NCBI GenBank assembly: GCA_029876055.1
Contig: CM056875.1
Span: 7,217,001 to 7,281,000 of the forward strand
Length of the DNA stretch: 64,000 nt
Origin: Madurella fahalii
Taxonomy: Eukaryota > Ascomycota > Sordariomycetes > Sordariales
Direction: 5' to 3'
Shown here piece after piece: positions 9,949 to 19,078 of this stretch. Position 1 is the first letter of the stretch; every line of letters starts with the position of its first letter. Position numbers and translations under genes: made by a program. A model generated the notes under the pieces. That model was given only the letters and a program-made list of their open reading frames with translations, was not told where the DNA came from and searched no databases.

Positions 9949-11795
9949 TTAGAGAAGGGTAATTTTATCCCATACGGCATCAGTTCCATGCAGCCCATAA
10001 CTCTCCAAAGCCTCCCCAAACATGTACCCATCCAAATAACACTCTCCGACTAGCCAGTACCCTTCAGTATCACTGTTATCTAACGCCGGCCGAAGCACAT
10101 ACGGTACTGAGCCCCCCTGGAGAATACAAATGACGTCCCCTGGCCTAATGGCCGTTGACGCAATGCCGAGGTTCCATCCCGGGCCTGGAAGACACTCCGG
10201 TGCTGACAGATATTCCTCACCGCAAGCGCGAACCGCTCCCCACACGGTTTGTGCTTGGCTTTTGGGGCACGACTCCACGGCCTATTCCATGTCGATGAAG
10301 CAAAGGCCCCAAAGTCCGCGAGATGCTGCCGTTCCGCCTCGTCTGTGTCGATGAGCCGCCCGTACCAGTCCTGGCCGGCCGTGATTGTCATGCATATGGC
10401 TCGCATGGTCGACTCACCCATATCTACCTCGTTCGGTCCGACCCACTGCCATTGATAGAGGAGCTGAGCAGCGGGACCCCATCCACTTGCGAGCCCTGGG
10501 CCTTCTGCGAGGGGACCGGTTGATAGTGCCGCCGCTTTGGCGACAGTCCCTATGACACGCCCCGGAGCCGTCAACAGAAGACGACCGTCAGTAACTCGTC
10601 GGTGACAGGAAGGACGGATCCGTGGCAGGGAGATGCCCCCAGCGTGGAAACGCATGCCTGCCCTGTGAGAGCCGTTGATGCTCCGCACGACAGTGACGTT
10701 CCAGCGGGGCACCCAACTCGAAAAGCTGTAATCAATAATGTAGTCATGCTTTACGGCCGATAAGAGGTCAAGAGGATTCTCATGCGTGTCGATGATCCGT
10801 TCGGCCAGAGCAAGGTATAAATCGTGCAGCGATAGTCCGTAGTCAGGTTGGACGAAAAGCCCCATGGATGTATCGCCGGTGTGCAAGCCTGGGAGGCCGA
10901 GGATGGCATATGCGCGGTCATGCTGGTTTGTTACCTTGAAGCGGAGCAAGACACGCATCAAGTGCAAAAACGGCGTCGACGCCCACTCCTCGTCCGGTAG
11001 TAAGAACATGAGACAAGCGTTGTGCACGCCCCGCAGGTCGGCCTCGTCAATCATGCTGGTACTCTTCTCGTGGCTGTGACGAATCAAGCAAGCGGCGATG
11101 CCGACCCACGTCCAGGGGATCTCAACGTCGCACCACCGCACGACGGCTACCGTTGAGGATGTCACCTCCTGGACGACCCACAGCCGCTCCCAGTACTGCT
11201 TTCTAAACAGGGCACGAAGAGCCGCCCATTCTCGTTGCTCGTCGGGTGTCACGTCTCGCATCTCTCGCGCGGACAGGCGATACTGCCTGCCTCCAACCCT
11301 GTACCCAGGCTTGGGCATCTCCTTGTGCAGAGCATGACTCCAGGCACCGGCCAACCGACACACGGCTTTGCATGCGGTGGGGGCCAAGGCACTATAGCCT
11401 GTCTCAGGGGGTTCTTCCCCGAGCCAAACGACGACCCGGGTGGCAGTCAGGTATATGCGTTGCATGAGACGGACCTGGTGGCCCTTTTCGGTGTCATTGC
11501 TCTGGTCGATGCAGATGGCGTCTGCCCAGAGGGCTCTCGGTTCGGTGGCCAGTCGAAGTTTGATCAAGAGGGAGTGGAGGCTAGGTCCAATGTTCTGTGG
11601 GTTGCCGTTGCACGTGATGTTATATCGGGGGTGCGGAATGCCCCAGGTGTAAGAGACCGCTTCGTACTGGAGATGTTGGTTTGTCAGATCCTCGATTGTT
11701 AGACGACAGAGGACGGGGCTGGATGGGTCAGTTGATGGCAGCAGATGTAGGATTCGGAAGCATGTGTCGCCGAGTAGGGGTTCATAGATCGGCAT
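9949..11795 (-). CDS. Second HET-domain protein, C-terminus displaced by a frameshift
   Basis: The frame from 11795 begins MPIYEPLLGDTCFRILHLLP, the normal opening of HET-6-type proteins. It then shows LQYEAVSYTWG, LWADAICIDQSND, QVRLMQRIYLTATRVVVWLG, a WVVQEV block and NQHDRAYAILGL, all HET-family hallmarks. An upstream in-frame ATG at 12074 is less likely because the sequence between 11891 and 12074 is claimed by another, more protein-like frame. Near the 3' end the frame leaves the family pattern at about 10180. The expected tail (RPGDVICILQGGSVPYVLRP, then YWLVGECYLDG) continues in a different frame to a TAA at 9949. The switch falls at a GGG run (minus strand, 10178-10180), consistent with one missing base. 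So this is either a recently inactivated allele or a sequence error. Confidence 0.75.
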
Positions 11796-11890
11796 GGCTG
11801 TCGGGTTCGAGGGACCGGAATGATCAAAGGTATACACTGGTTGGAGGGTTGTCTCCCGTTCTGCTCTCTCGGCCAGGGCAGTTCCGTCAG

Positions 11891-13140
11891 TCAGGAGTTT
11901 CTGTTCTGTGAGCGAGCCCAGAAGTTTGCTAGGATCTGGGAGCTCGGGCAACCGAGCCTGACCCAGTGGGCGGAGCTTGTAGGTGCGAACCAGGCTGGCC
12001 TCTGCCGCCTCAAGAAGTCGGCGGGCTCTACTAGTTGATACACTTTGTCCTGTGGCGTTACATTCTGTAGCCACAACCGGGTCCCCGAGGCCGCGGGTTG
12101 ATACAACACCTTTCCCCGTGGGTCAGTAATTTTTCTGGGTAGAGCCCGGGTGTAAAGGGGGGCCCACCTAGTGATGTCTTCTGTCCTGACGTCAAATCTG
12201 CTCTCGACGTAGATGGGACACCTCGGCGGAGATGGACACCCCAGCGGCTAACCAAAAGCGCTTTCTTGCCCGGGATGTGTTTGCGTTTCCGACGTGTGGA
12301 ATTTGGCTTATTCCACTGGCGCTCTAGGCAAGGACGGTTAGAGGCAAGATTGCAAACTTGTCAGGTTGGAAACTCACGTGCGTCCTGCCCAAGGGTTGGG
12401 TCAAGCCCGATCCACTCCCCGTCCGGCGTCCAGAGGTCCGCACTGCCATGGTCTGAATGCAAATCCTCGTCGTCCTGGTCCCCCTTTGACCCGTGGTCCC
12501 CTCGCTCGGGAATGGAAAGGTCAGGGGGGGTTTCACCCGGGGTATCCTCAAAGGACGGCATATCTTCTAGGTCACTCTCGGGAGCTGGACCTGGCCGCAT
12601 CAGAGGAGGCAATTCGGAATCGAGCTCGGTATTTGCAGGGACTGGTGTTTTTCCCGGCTCCAGCCCGTCCCCAGAACCAGGAGTACTGCGTGAGCAGTCC
12701 GAGTTTGCGGGAAAATCCACCTTTGGGGCGAGACCATCATCCTGGCCTTGGTCGCCACTCCCGCCTTGTGCAGGATGCTCAGCGGGCAAAGAAGGGGAAG
12801 TATGGGCTGGACTATCGCCGCGTAAGTCTGGAGGGTCGTAGGAGTCGTTGGTGCCCGGGTTCAAGTTGTTCTCTTCTGGTGCATCATCAACTGGGGTCGA
12901 TTCATTATGCTGATTTCCATCTGCCGTGTTATATCCGCCGCCGTTCCCGCCATTGTAGCTGCCGGTATAACCCCCGCCATGGCCGCGGTCTTCATCTTCG
13001 TCTTCACTAGAAGAGCTGGGGGCATACCGGTAGTAATTTGATGCTCCACGATAGTCATCACTGGAAGAACTAGAAGAACTCGGGGAATATCGATTCGAAT
13101 AGCCCCAGCCGCCGTCGCTGCTGCTGTCCGAGGAACTCAT
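11891..13140 (-). CDS. Acidic low-complexity protein with conserved basic tail, frameshifted
   Basis: Exon 1 (13140-12378) encodes about 254 residues of low complexity: a Ser/Asp-rich start (MSSSDSSSDGGWGYSNRYS), Gly/Tyr repeats, then Pro/Asp/Glu-rich text. A GTGAGT donor at 12377 and a CCTAG acceptor at 12324 remove a 54-nt intron. Exon 2 (12323-11891) begins RQWNKPNSTRRKRKHIPGKK and reads into SRWGVHLRRGVP. From there the convincing protein text (IYVESRFDV, then EDITRWAPLYTRALPRKI, then FLRRQRPAWFAPTSSAHW) is in a neighbouring frame, ending at a stop at 11891. The change lies at a CCC run (12215-12217) and needs one extra base. I know no function. The gene ends 95 bp before the HET start on the same strand. 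A disordered N-terminus with a compact basic tail suggests a nucleic-acid or chromatin role, but that is speculation. Confidence 0.5.
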
Positions 13141-14439
13141 CGCACCGGAGTGATTCTATTAGATACTGCTGAGTGAAGCAGAAAAGAATGGGAAATTTTT
13201 CACCGCGGCTTCACGCGGCCTTGCGAAGCTCCTTCCCTGCTGCTGCCTGGCCACCGATGTCCCCTTTGGGACAGTAGCAGACCACATATCTCAGACTCAG
13301 CCACCACCATCCAGATTCAGCCACAGGCAATATGGGCAGGGCGCACTCGCGAAGAGCACCAGGATCACTCCCAATTGACAAAAATGACCGACTCGACCAA
13401 ATTCTGTTCCAAATTCTTTTAAAACGCTTCTATCCTTTCCAGCCACTAGGTTCTTAGTTGGCACCTACTATTGCTCCCTAGCAAACGAGCTTGGCTTCTC
13501 GCCCGCATCAAGTTTAGCGTTGGTCGCGTGGCTTCATCAGGCGAGCTGAAATCGATAGCTCGGCGTTGGCCGGACGCTGTTGTTCAAAAGGGCGACGGCC
13601 CCTAACATCACGGCATCACGCTCGTTTTGTCAACACTCTCTCGACGAACTCCTGGGAAGACTGGCTTGAGGTTGGCGGCGTGGATGAATGCCAGTGCGGG
13701 GGTTTTGGTGGCCAAGACAAAGGAGAGTCTAGGTGGATGGGGGGATATCTTAGACGCTGCGATTGAGTATTGTGATGCTGTGTGTCTGAGTGCTGTGTGG
13801 GATGATGTGCCTCTAGCCCAGTCCGTCCCACATACAAGTGCTTCACGCTGTCAAGGCCGCTGGAAATGGCGATACAGCCCAGCCAAATTCGGTGGCTACA
13901 ACAGCAAATTCTCAACTTATAATATAATTATTACTAAACACAATGAAAGATAATTAAACCTACTGCCATGCTCAAGATAAGTTAAGCTTCGCCTTTTAGT
14001 TCCTTGGGTAAGAATAATCAAGGGACCGGCATGACTAGAAGAAACTCTATTTTTTGATTGGATAAGCACAAGATTGCGGCTTGCTTCGGCTTCCTGGGGT
14101 GGTCTGGGAGGAACTCTTGACCGGTAAAGCATCTCAGGGCATGCCGACCTCAGCCTTGCCAAGCTTGGCTTCGAGGCTTAATAAGGTACCTAGGTAGCGT
14201 GCGCCACTGTTCCGGGAACGCCCATTCCGGGGTAAAATGAGGTACTGTACCGGTACAACCAGGGCATGGTGAGATTTCTGAGGGGCGTATTGAGAGGCGC
14301 ATGCCGTGTAACCCAGCGGAAGGGGAGGCCTCAGTGCGCGACGGTCTAGGCCCCAGCCCCATCGACACGCGATAATCTCCCAATTCTCCTCAGCTGAATT
14401 GCACAGCCTTCAATCGGGGCCCAAGAATCTCGTCGTTCT
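13141..14439. other. Divergent intergenic region
   Basis: Serves as 5' flank for the acidic gene (minus) and the SesB-like gene (plus). It contains AAGGTACCTAGGTAG at 14183-14197 and a GTACTGTAC-containing stretch at about 14241. No coding sequence recognised. Confidence 0.6.
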
Positions 14440-14535
14440 ATGGCCCTCCATCCCACTCTTCCGTTCCTTTACGAAACGCAGAACAGCGCCAAAGACAAAA
14501 AAAAAAAAAAGAAAAAAGACAAGTTAGCCGGTGCG

Positions 14536-16297
14536 ATGGGTTTCACAAATCTGTTCAAAAAGGGCGGATGGTCGGCTAAGATAAGCGAGTTCGATGAAGG
14601 GCTTCACGTGGTCCATGACGACCCTGCTAATCCCGCCGTTGTCGAGTGAGTTATGGGGCGCTGCCAGGATTTTGGGTTCACGCGGACTGAGTGCCTTTAG
14701 TATCGTCTTCATTCACGGGATTACAGGGAGCCCATTCCGGTCGTGGGCAAAAGACCCAGACCAGCCACCATGGATTGAGACCCTGCTGCCTGCCCAGATC
14801 CCCAGGGCACGAATCTTGACTTTCGGTTATCATGCTCACGTCTCCGGCGTCGGCTCTGGAGTGATTCTCTCTCTTCGGAATTTCGCCGAGAGCTTGATCT
14901 ACGACCTTGCCCAGGACAGCCAGCGGAAGAGGGACCATTCAGTATGTGCCCCGACTTAACTAGTCCGACTCAAAAACGGAAAAGTGATGCTAACCTAGCG
15001 GGTTTCTAGAGACCTCTTATCTTCGTGTGCCATAGCATGGGTGGTCTCGTTCTTCAAAAGGCAAGCATTTCGTGGCCCCGGTCACTGGACTCCACCCGGC
15101 AGACGACTGACTGAGCGCTACTCTGCAGGCACTGATACTGGCAAACGAAGATCCCAATGAGAGAAGAAAGGCCATGTTCCGGTGTACCCATGGCATTGCC
15201 TTCTTCGGCACGCCCATGCGGGGGACCGACCTGGCCGGTCTCGCCAACGCTCTGCGGGCGCTATTCAGCATCGCCGGAGACACGAACAGGAGGCTGATGA
15301 GTGTGTTTGACCGGAGCTCCGAGGAGCTCCGAACCATTCAGATGTCGTTTCGTCGGCTCCTCAGATTGCCACGGCCGAACGGCCTCAAGGATCTCAACAT
15401 CGTCTGCTTCTTCGAGGCGGTCACCATGTACCCCCTTGGTTTGGTGGATATGCCCTCTCCTCTCGTCATCTTCTGAAGCGGCGAGTCATTAACTGGGTTG
15501 TTTGGCGCAGATTGTTGACGAAGCCTCCGCTACGCTTGAGGATTATCCTCAACGCCCCATCACGGCCGACCACATCAACATGGTTAGGTTCTCGTCAGCC
15601 ACCGACCCGGGCTTCAAGGCCCTGGTTGGGGCGCTCGAAAGCTGGGTGGAAGAACTAAACAATAGGGCTTATCCTATGGGTCTCTCGGCGGGTGAGGGTG
15701 TTGAGCTGTCTTCCTCTGCTCTCGCGGTAGTCCGTTTCTAACACTGGCGGGTCTTCCATAGATGGCTGGTTCCAACGCGGGGATAAGAGATACAATGACT
15801 ATCTGGTGTCCGGATCCGGGAGTGTACAACTGGAGGATGCTATTTTTCTCTTCACAGAAGCCGCCAGACTAGCCGTCATCGCAAAGCCAAGGGACAGCGT
15901 CACATATGCCCGATCTCATCTTGGAATTGCTCGGTGCAAAAGAGAGTTGACGTTCAAAACATCATCGTCCTATGCCGAGTTGAAAAAGCACCTGGGCGAA
16001 GCCAGAACACACCTCCACCGGGCGTATAACGAAGCAGTGCGTATGAATAGCTCAGCACTCAAGCTCAGGGTGGAACTTGAGCTAGCAGTCATTGGTGCGC
16101 GGCAGGTGCAAGTAGAAGAAACCGAGTCACGCCTCGAGCCTGGGATTATTGCGTCTAAGCGTGAGGAGGTTCTGGGAGAGCTTTCCAAGGTCATTGAGAG
16201 CTGCACTGAGATGGGGAAGGAGGATTTCAGAGAGTACGGCACGAAGTGGTTGGTGAAACTAGGACGAGGGGCACCACAGACATCGGTCGAGTCATGA
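14536..16297 (+). CDS. SesB-type alpha/beta hydrolase with helical C-terminal domain
   Basis: Six exons: 14536-14645, 14701-14941, 15010-15060, 15129-15443, 15511-15691, 15762-16297; all phases agree, 477 aa. The first 280 residues are the lipase-like hydrolase that forms the N-terminal effector of many fungal NLRs. Landmarks are IVFIHGITGSPFRSW, the nucleophile elbow VCHSMGGLVLQKALI, the AFFGTPMRGTDLA block and DHINMVRFSS with the likely catalytic His. Instead of NB-ARC or NACHT the protein continues into a mostly helical domain of about 175 residues with TPR-like spacing, then stops. Intron 3 (15061-15128) has GC-AG ends. The intron 4 donor (GTGGAT, 15444) is weak, with GTCATC at 15462 an alternative. 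An in-frame ATG at 14440 would add a Lys-rich stretch from a poly-A tract; 14536 is the more natural start. Location beside two HET genes suggests a role in non-self response. Confidence 0.85.
15061..15128 (+). other. GC-AG intron in the SesB-like gene
   Basis: The junction CTTCAAAAG|GCAAGC...CTGCAG|GCACTG joins LVLQK to ALILANE, exactly as the hydrolase family reads. No GT donor in the neighbourhood keeps this continuity. AG|GCAAG is the strong consensus expected to compensate for a GC donor. Confidence 0.75.
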
Positions 16298-16364
16298 TAC
16301 CAAGAGAATTGTTATCGCCATCTGCCACTTCATGAGTTGGGGAAAACAGTCCCCAGATGGCAGG

Positions 16365-16384
16365 GTCCCTCTGATCAGAGGGAC
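16365..16384. repeat. Perfect 20-bp palindrome
   Basis: GTCCCTCTGATCAGAGGGAC is its own reverse complement over all 20 bases. A near copy lies 195 bp downstream at 16560. It could form a cruciform or an RNA hairpin in the 3' UTR of either convergent gene, or bind a dimeric factor. Confidence 0.85.
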
Positions 16385-16559
16385 ACAGTTGCTAGGATGG
16401 TGCCCCGGGGGGTGGAACTTGCTGTGGGCCCATTTTTCTTTCGCACCATAAGTAGGGCCGTCCTGGCCATTGCTCCTTAGACAGAACAATCAATTCAGCA
16501 CTCTCTCTTTACACTTGTTGCAGGCTCAATTGACGAGCTTTCTTTGCGTGCAAAGTGAT

Positions 16560-16579
16560 CTCCCTCTGACCAGAGGGAG
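16560..16579. repeat. Near-perfect copy of the 20-bp palindrome
   Basis: CTCCCTCTGACCAGAGGGAG shares the CCCTCTGA..CAGAGGG arms with the copy at 16365. Only the centre (GACC instead of GATC) breaks the symmetry, and the outermost base pair has changed compensatorily (C..G instead of G..C). Confidence 0.8.
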
Positions 16580-16932
16580 CTGCACATGTTGTTTTGACCT
16601 TGTTTAGGCTGCAGGGACCCGATTTGTGGTGGTGTCGCCTGGCCTGTCTTGTCTATCTTGTCTGTCTGGCATTTGGCCGTCTTTGCCCTCCCCCTTGTTT
16701 TGGTGGGTATGTGGGTGTAGATGTGTGTTTCTGCACCATTTCATTCAGAACACCTCTGTAGAGAGTTGGACGCATGCGTGATAGTATTTGCATGCCGCCT
16801 CGCGAACCCAAGTGACAGCATCGCCGCCGCGCTTTGCACACCGAGAACATTGGCCTACGTCTAGCCCTCGCCACCTGGAAAAGCAAAACATATTTGATAA
16901 GGTTCCATCGCGGTTAACAACCCTTCAAACGC

Positions 16933-18148
16933 TTAGTATCCTCCATGACTGAGTATATCGGTGACACCGTCGCGGCCACCATACTCCGATTCCGTAAGCG
17001 TGGGCGCCCTCCGCGATCTCTGGGCTTCGATCCACGCACCGATGTTCTGCTCGGTCGATCGCGATGGATTACTGGAGGGCATTCGGGGCGTCTCCCGTAG
17101 CGGCACAGAGCCCGATGGCGACGGTTGTTGGAGATATACGGGAACCGGCTGTGGCAATGCAGGCGGTTTGGGAGAGCGGCGTCTCCAACAATACCAAAAG
17201 ATTCCCGCCGTCGCGAGAACAGCCACTACGGCACTGACGACAATGCCGGCCAATGCGGCGGCGCTTATCCCACCGCTCGAAGGGGATCCATCACCAACGG
17301 TCGGGTTACCGTTCGATCCGGTCTCGGTGGGGTGGCCTGTGGATAGTAGTCCAAGTCAGAACGAAGTCTATCGCTGTGTAGCACTTGTCAGGGAGAAGTG
17401 GGCCCTTACCATTCGTGCTCGATCCACCAGGAGTCGCCGCGGTGTGGCTCTCGTCAACCCCATTGCTGTCGGTTGGCACAGCCTGCCTGGCGGCATTGCA
17501 GTAACTCCCGTACAACGAGACAGCCGACGCAATCTCAGCTGTATTTCCCGGGCACCATTCATTGACACAGGAGGTAAGGTGGCTGTTCGCCTCGGTGGTC
17601 AAGTCTGGGCGACACAAGCAGTCGTCGTAGGCGGGGCTGGCGGTGCACTGCAATGCCCGGGGCAGGTTGGTGCCGCCGTCGGGGGGCCGGCTCATCATGC
17701 AACCCCGGACGCAGTCGCGCTGCGCCGCCATCTCGTCGTCCGAGTCAAGCGACACGGTGGCGGCGCTCGTGACAACGGTGAGGTCACCGGCGCAGTAGTG
17801 GTCGTAGAGGGAGAGCGCGGCGGAAAGGTCGGCCGTCTTGTTGCCGCAATAGCTGCTGATACACGTCGCCATGCCGGCCGAGACCTCGGCGGCCATGGCG
17901 GTCCGGCAGTAACACGAATCAAGCATCGGCACAGTGCAGCCCAGGTCACGGATGACACCGGGCGCGCCATCGGTGTGAGGGCCGATGAGGCATTGCTGGA
18001 CGCAGGTTCGCTGCACGCTGTAGGCCGTGTAGGTGCTGAGACTGACGGTTGGGTCTTGTGCCGAGGCGCGCGGGGTGAGGAACACGAGACAGAAGATAAC
18101 GCTCGTGAGCGCGCAAAGGCGCGGCCGGACATGCGTGAGTTGGTCCAT
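16933..18148 (-). CDS. Membrane-anchored protein with two CFEM-like cysteine modules
   Basis: Two exons (18148-17410, 17336-16933) joined through GTAAGG/CCACAG give 380 aa. A signal peptide ends near FLTPRASAQ. Two homologous modules of about 85 residues follow, each with eight Cys. The first has CVQQC, LGC, DSCYC, CISSYC and a final DHYC. The second has CVRGC, LQC, DDCLC, CVNEWC and a final GSYC. The C-x3-C...C...CxC...C-x4-C...C spacing with an Asp just before CxC matches the CFEM family, though the Asp is closer to CxC than usual. After a Ser/Thr/Gly linker comes one transmembrane helix (ALAGIVVSAVVAVLATAGIF), the stop-transfer WRRR and a cytoplasmic tail of about 80 residues. CFEM proteins act in haem/iron acquisition, surface biology and signalling; which applies here cannot be told. 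Confidence 0.8.
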
Positions 18149-19078
18149 CGCGGGCACATGTCGAGATGCAAGGGGTCGGAACAGGCAGAGAGCGCTGTGG
18201 GCTCTGAAGTCCCGTAGATATTCATTTGCAGCATTGCGAGCATTTCCTCCTTTTCTGCGACCTGCAGGACTCTAATGACAATGAAAGCGCCCGTGATAGG
18301 CATTTTTGTGGTGAGCTGAAAAATTGTGGCGTGTTGGAAGTACCGGTACTTTGGCATCTGGAACTGTCCGCGGCAGGGATTCCTGCAGCCCTCGTCCCAA
18401 AATCTCACTGCCGTCCGACCTAAACCAGAGGACGTCCCCTCAGACCCAGGAGATATCTTGGTACACTGTAGGCCAACAGCGCTGTACCCTCTTTGCCAGG
18501 AGCCGCGCAAGGGGTACCGATTTAGCATAGAGTGTGCCGATGTTACCATTTTTTTTTTTTGGGAATACCTGCTAGCTGCTCATCGCTTGCACTTACAGGG
18601 TAATGTAACCCTATGGGCCTGAGCGGAGTTAGGGTTGTACTTGCTAAGGCGAGTGAGGGGTTCCCTACATTTGATACTGAAGACGTTCTAGAAGAGATTA
18701 ACATTTCTACTGCTCATCAACTTAAGTTTGCTCCGTCCATATGTCAACGGCGGCCATACCGCATCGTACATACGTACAGTACCATCTGTCGAAGAGAATG
18801 CTCCGCCGGAATGCCGCAGGAGCCTCTACGGCCCCTCGCCATAGCGGTCTAACACATCCCCTCTTAACTCTTCTCACTTCGACGTCGCACTCCCAGCCGT
18901 CCGATATGTCCCTTCTCTATCGGATCAATCCTGACACGGCCACCGCCCACGGCGAAACCCTCTCCAACCTCTGATCTACCAGGCAGTCAATCTCGCAGAT
19001 CGTCAAGCGATAGAAGGGTTTGCGGCAAAGGTTTGTCTTCAAATAATATTTTACTAGTTAAACCGCAGAGGCAACAGC
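18149..19078. other. Intergenic, no recognisable gene
   Basis: Promoter side of the CFEM-like gene and 3' flank of the alpha-galactosidase gene. A T10 run lies at 18551-18560 and a TACGTACAGTACC motif at about 18771-18783. Nothing else recognised. Confidence 0.6.

Larger units (their letters stand above)
16298..16932. other. Intergenic between convergent genes, with palindromes
   Basis: Contains the 3' flanks of the SesB-like gene and the CFEM-like gene. It holds two related 20-bp palindromes (16365-16384 and 16560-16579) and a TGTCT-rich tract at about 16647-16668. No coding sequence recognised. Confidence 0.6.

Noticed and set aside
12000..12074. ATG at 12074 as the start of the second HET protein
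   Set aside because: The 93 extra residues do not resemble HET proteins and overlap a more convincing frame; ATG 11795 directly precedes the family's normal opening.
12266..13010. Plus-strand frames of 191 and 214 codons
   Set aside because: Antisense of the acidic low-complexity exon, which is open in several frames because of its composition.
16961..18217. 418-codon plus-strand open frame
   Set aside because: Antisense of the CFEM-like gene and its intron; Val/Arg/Gly-rich shadow protein.
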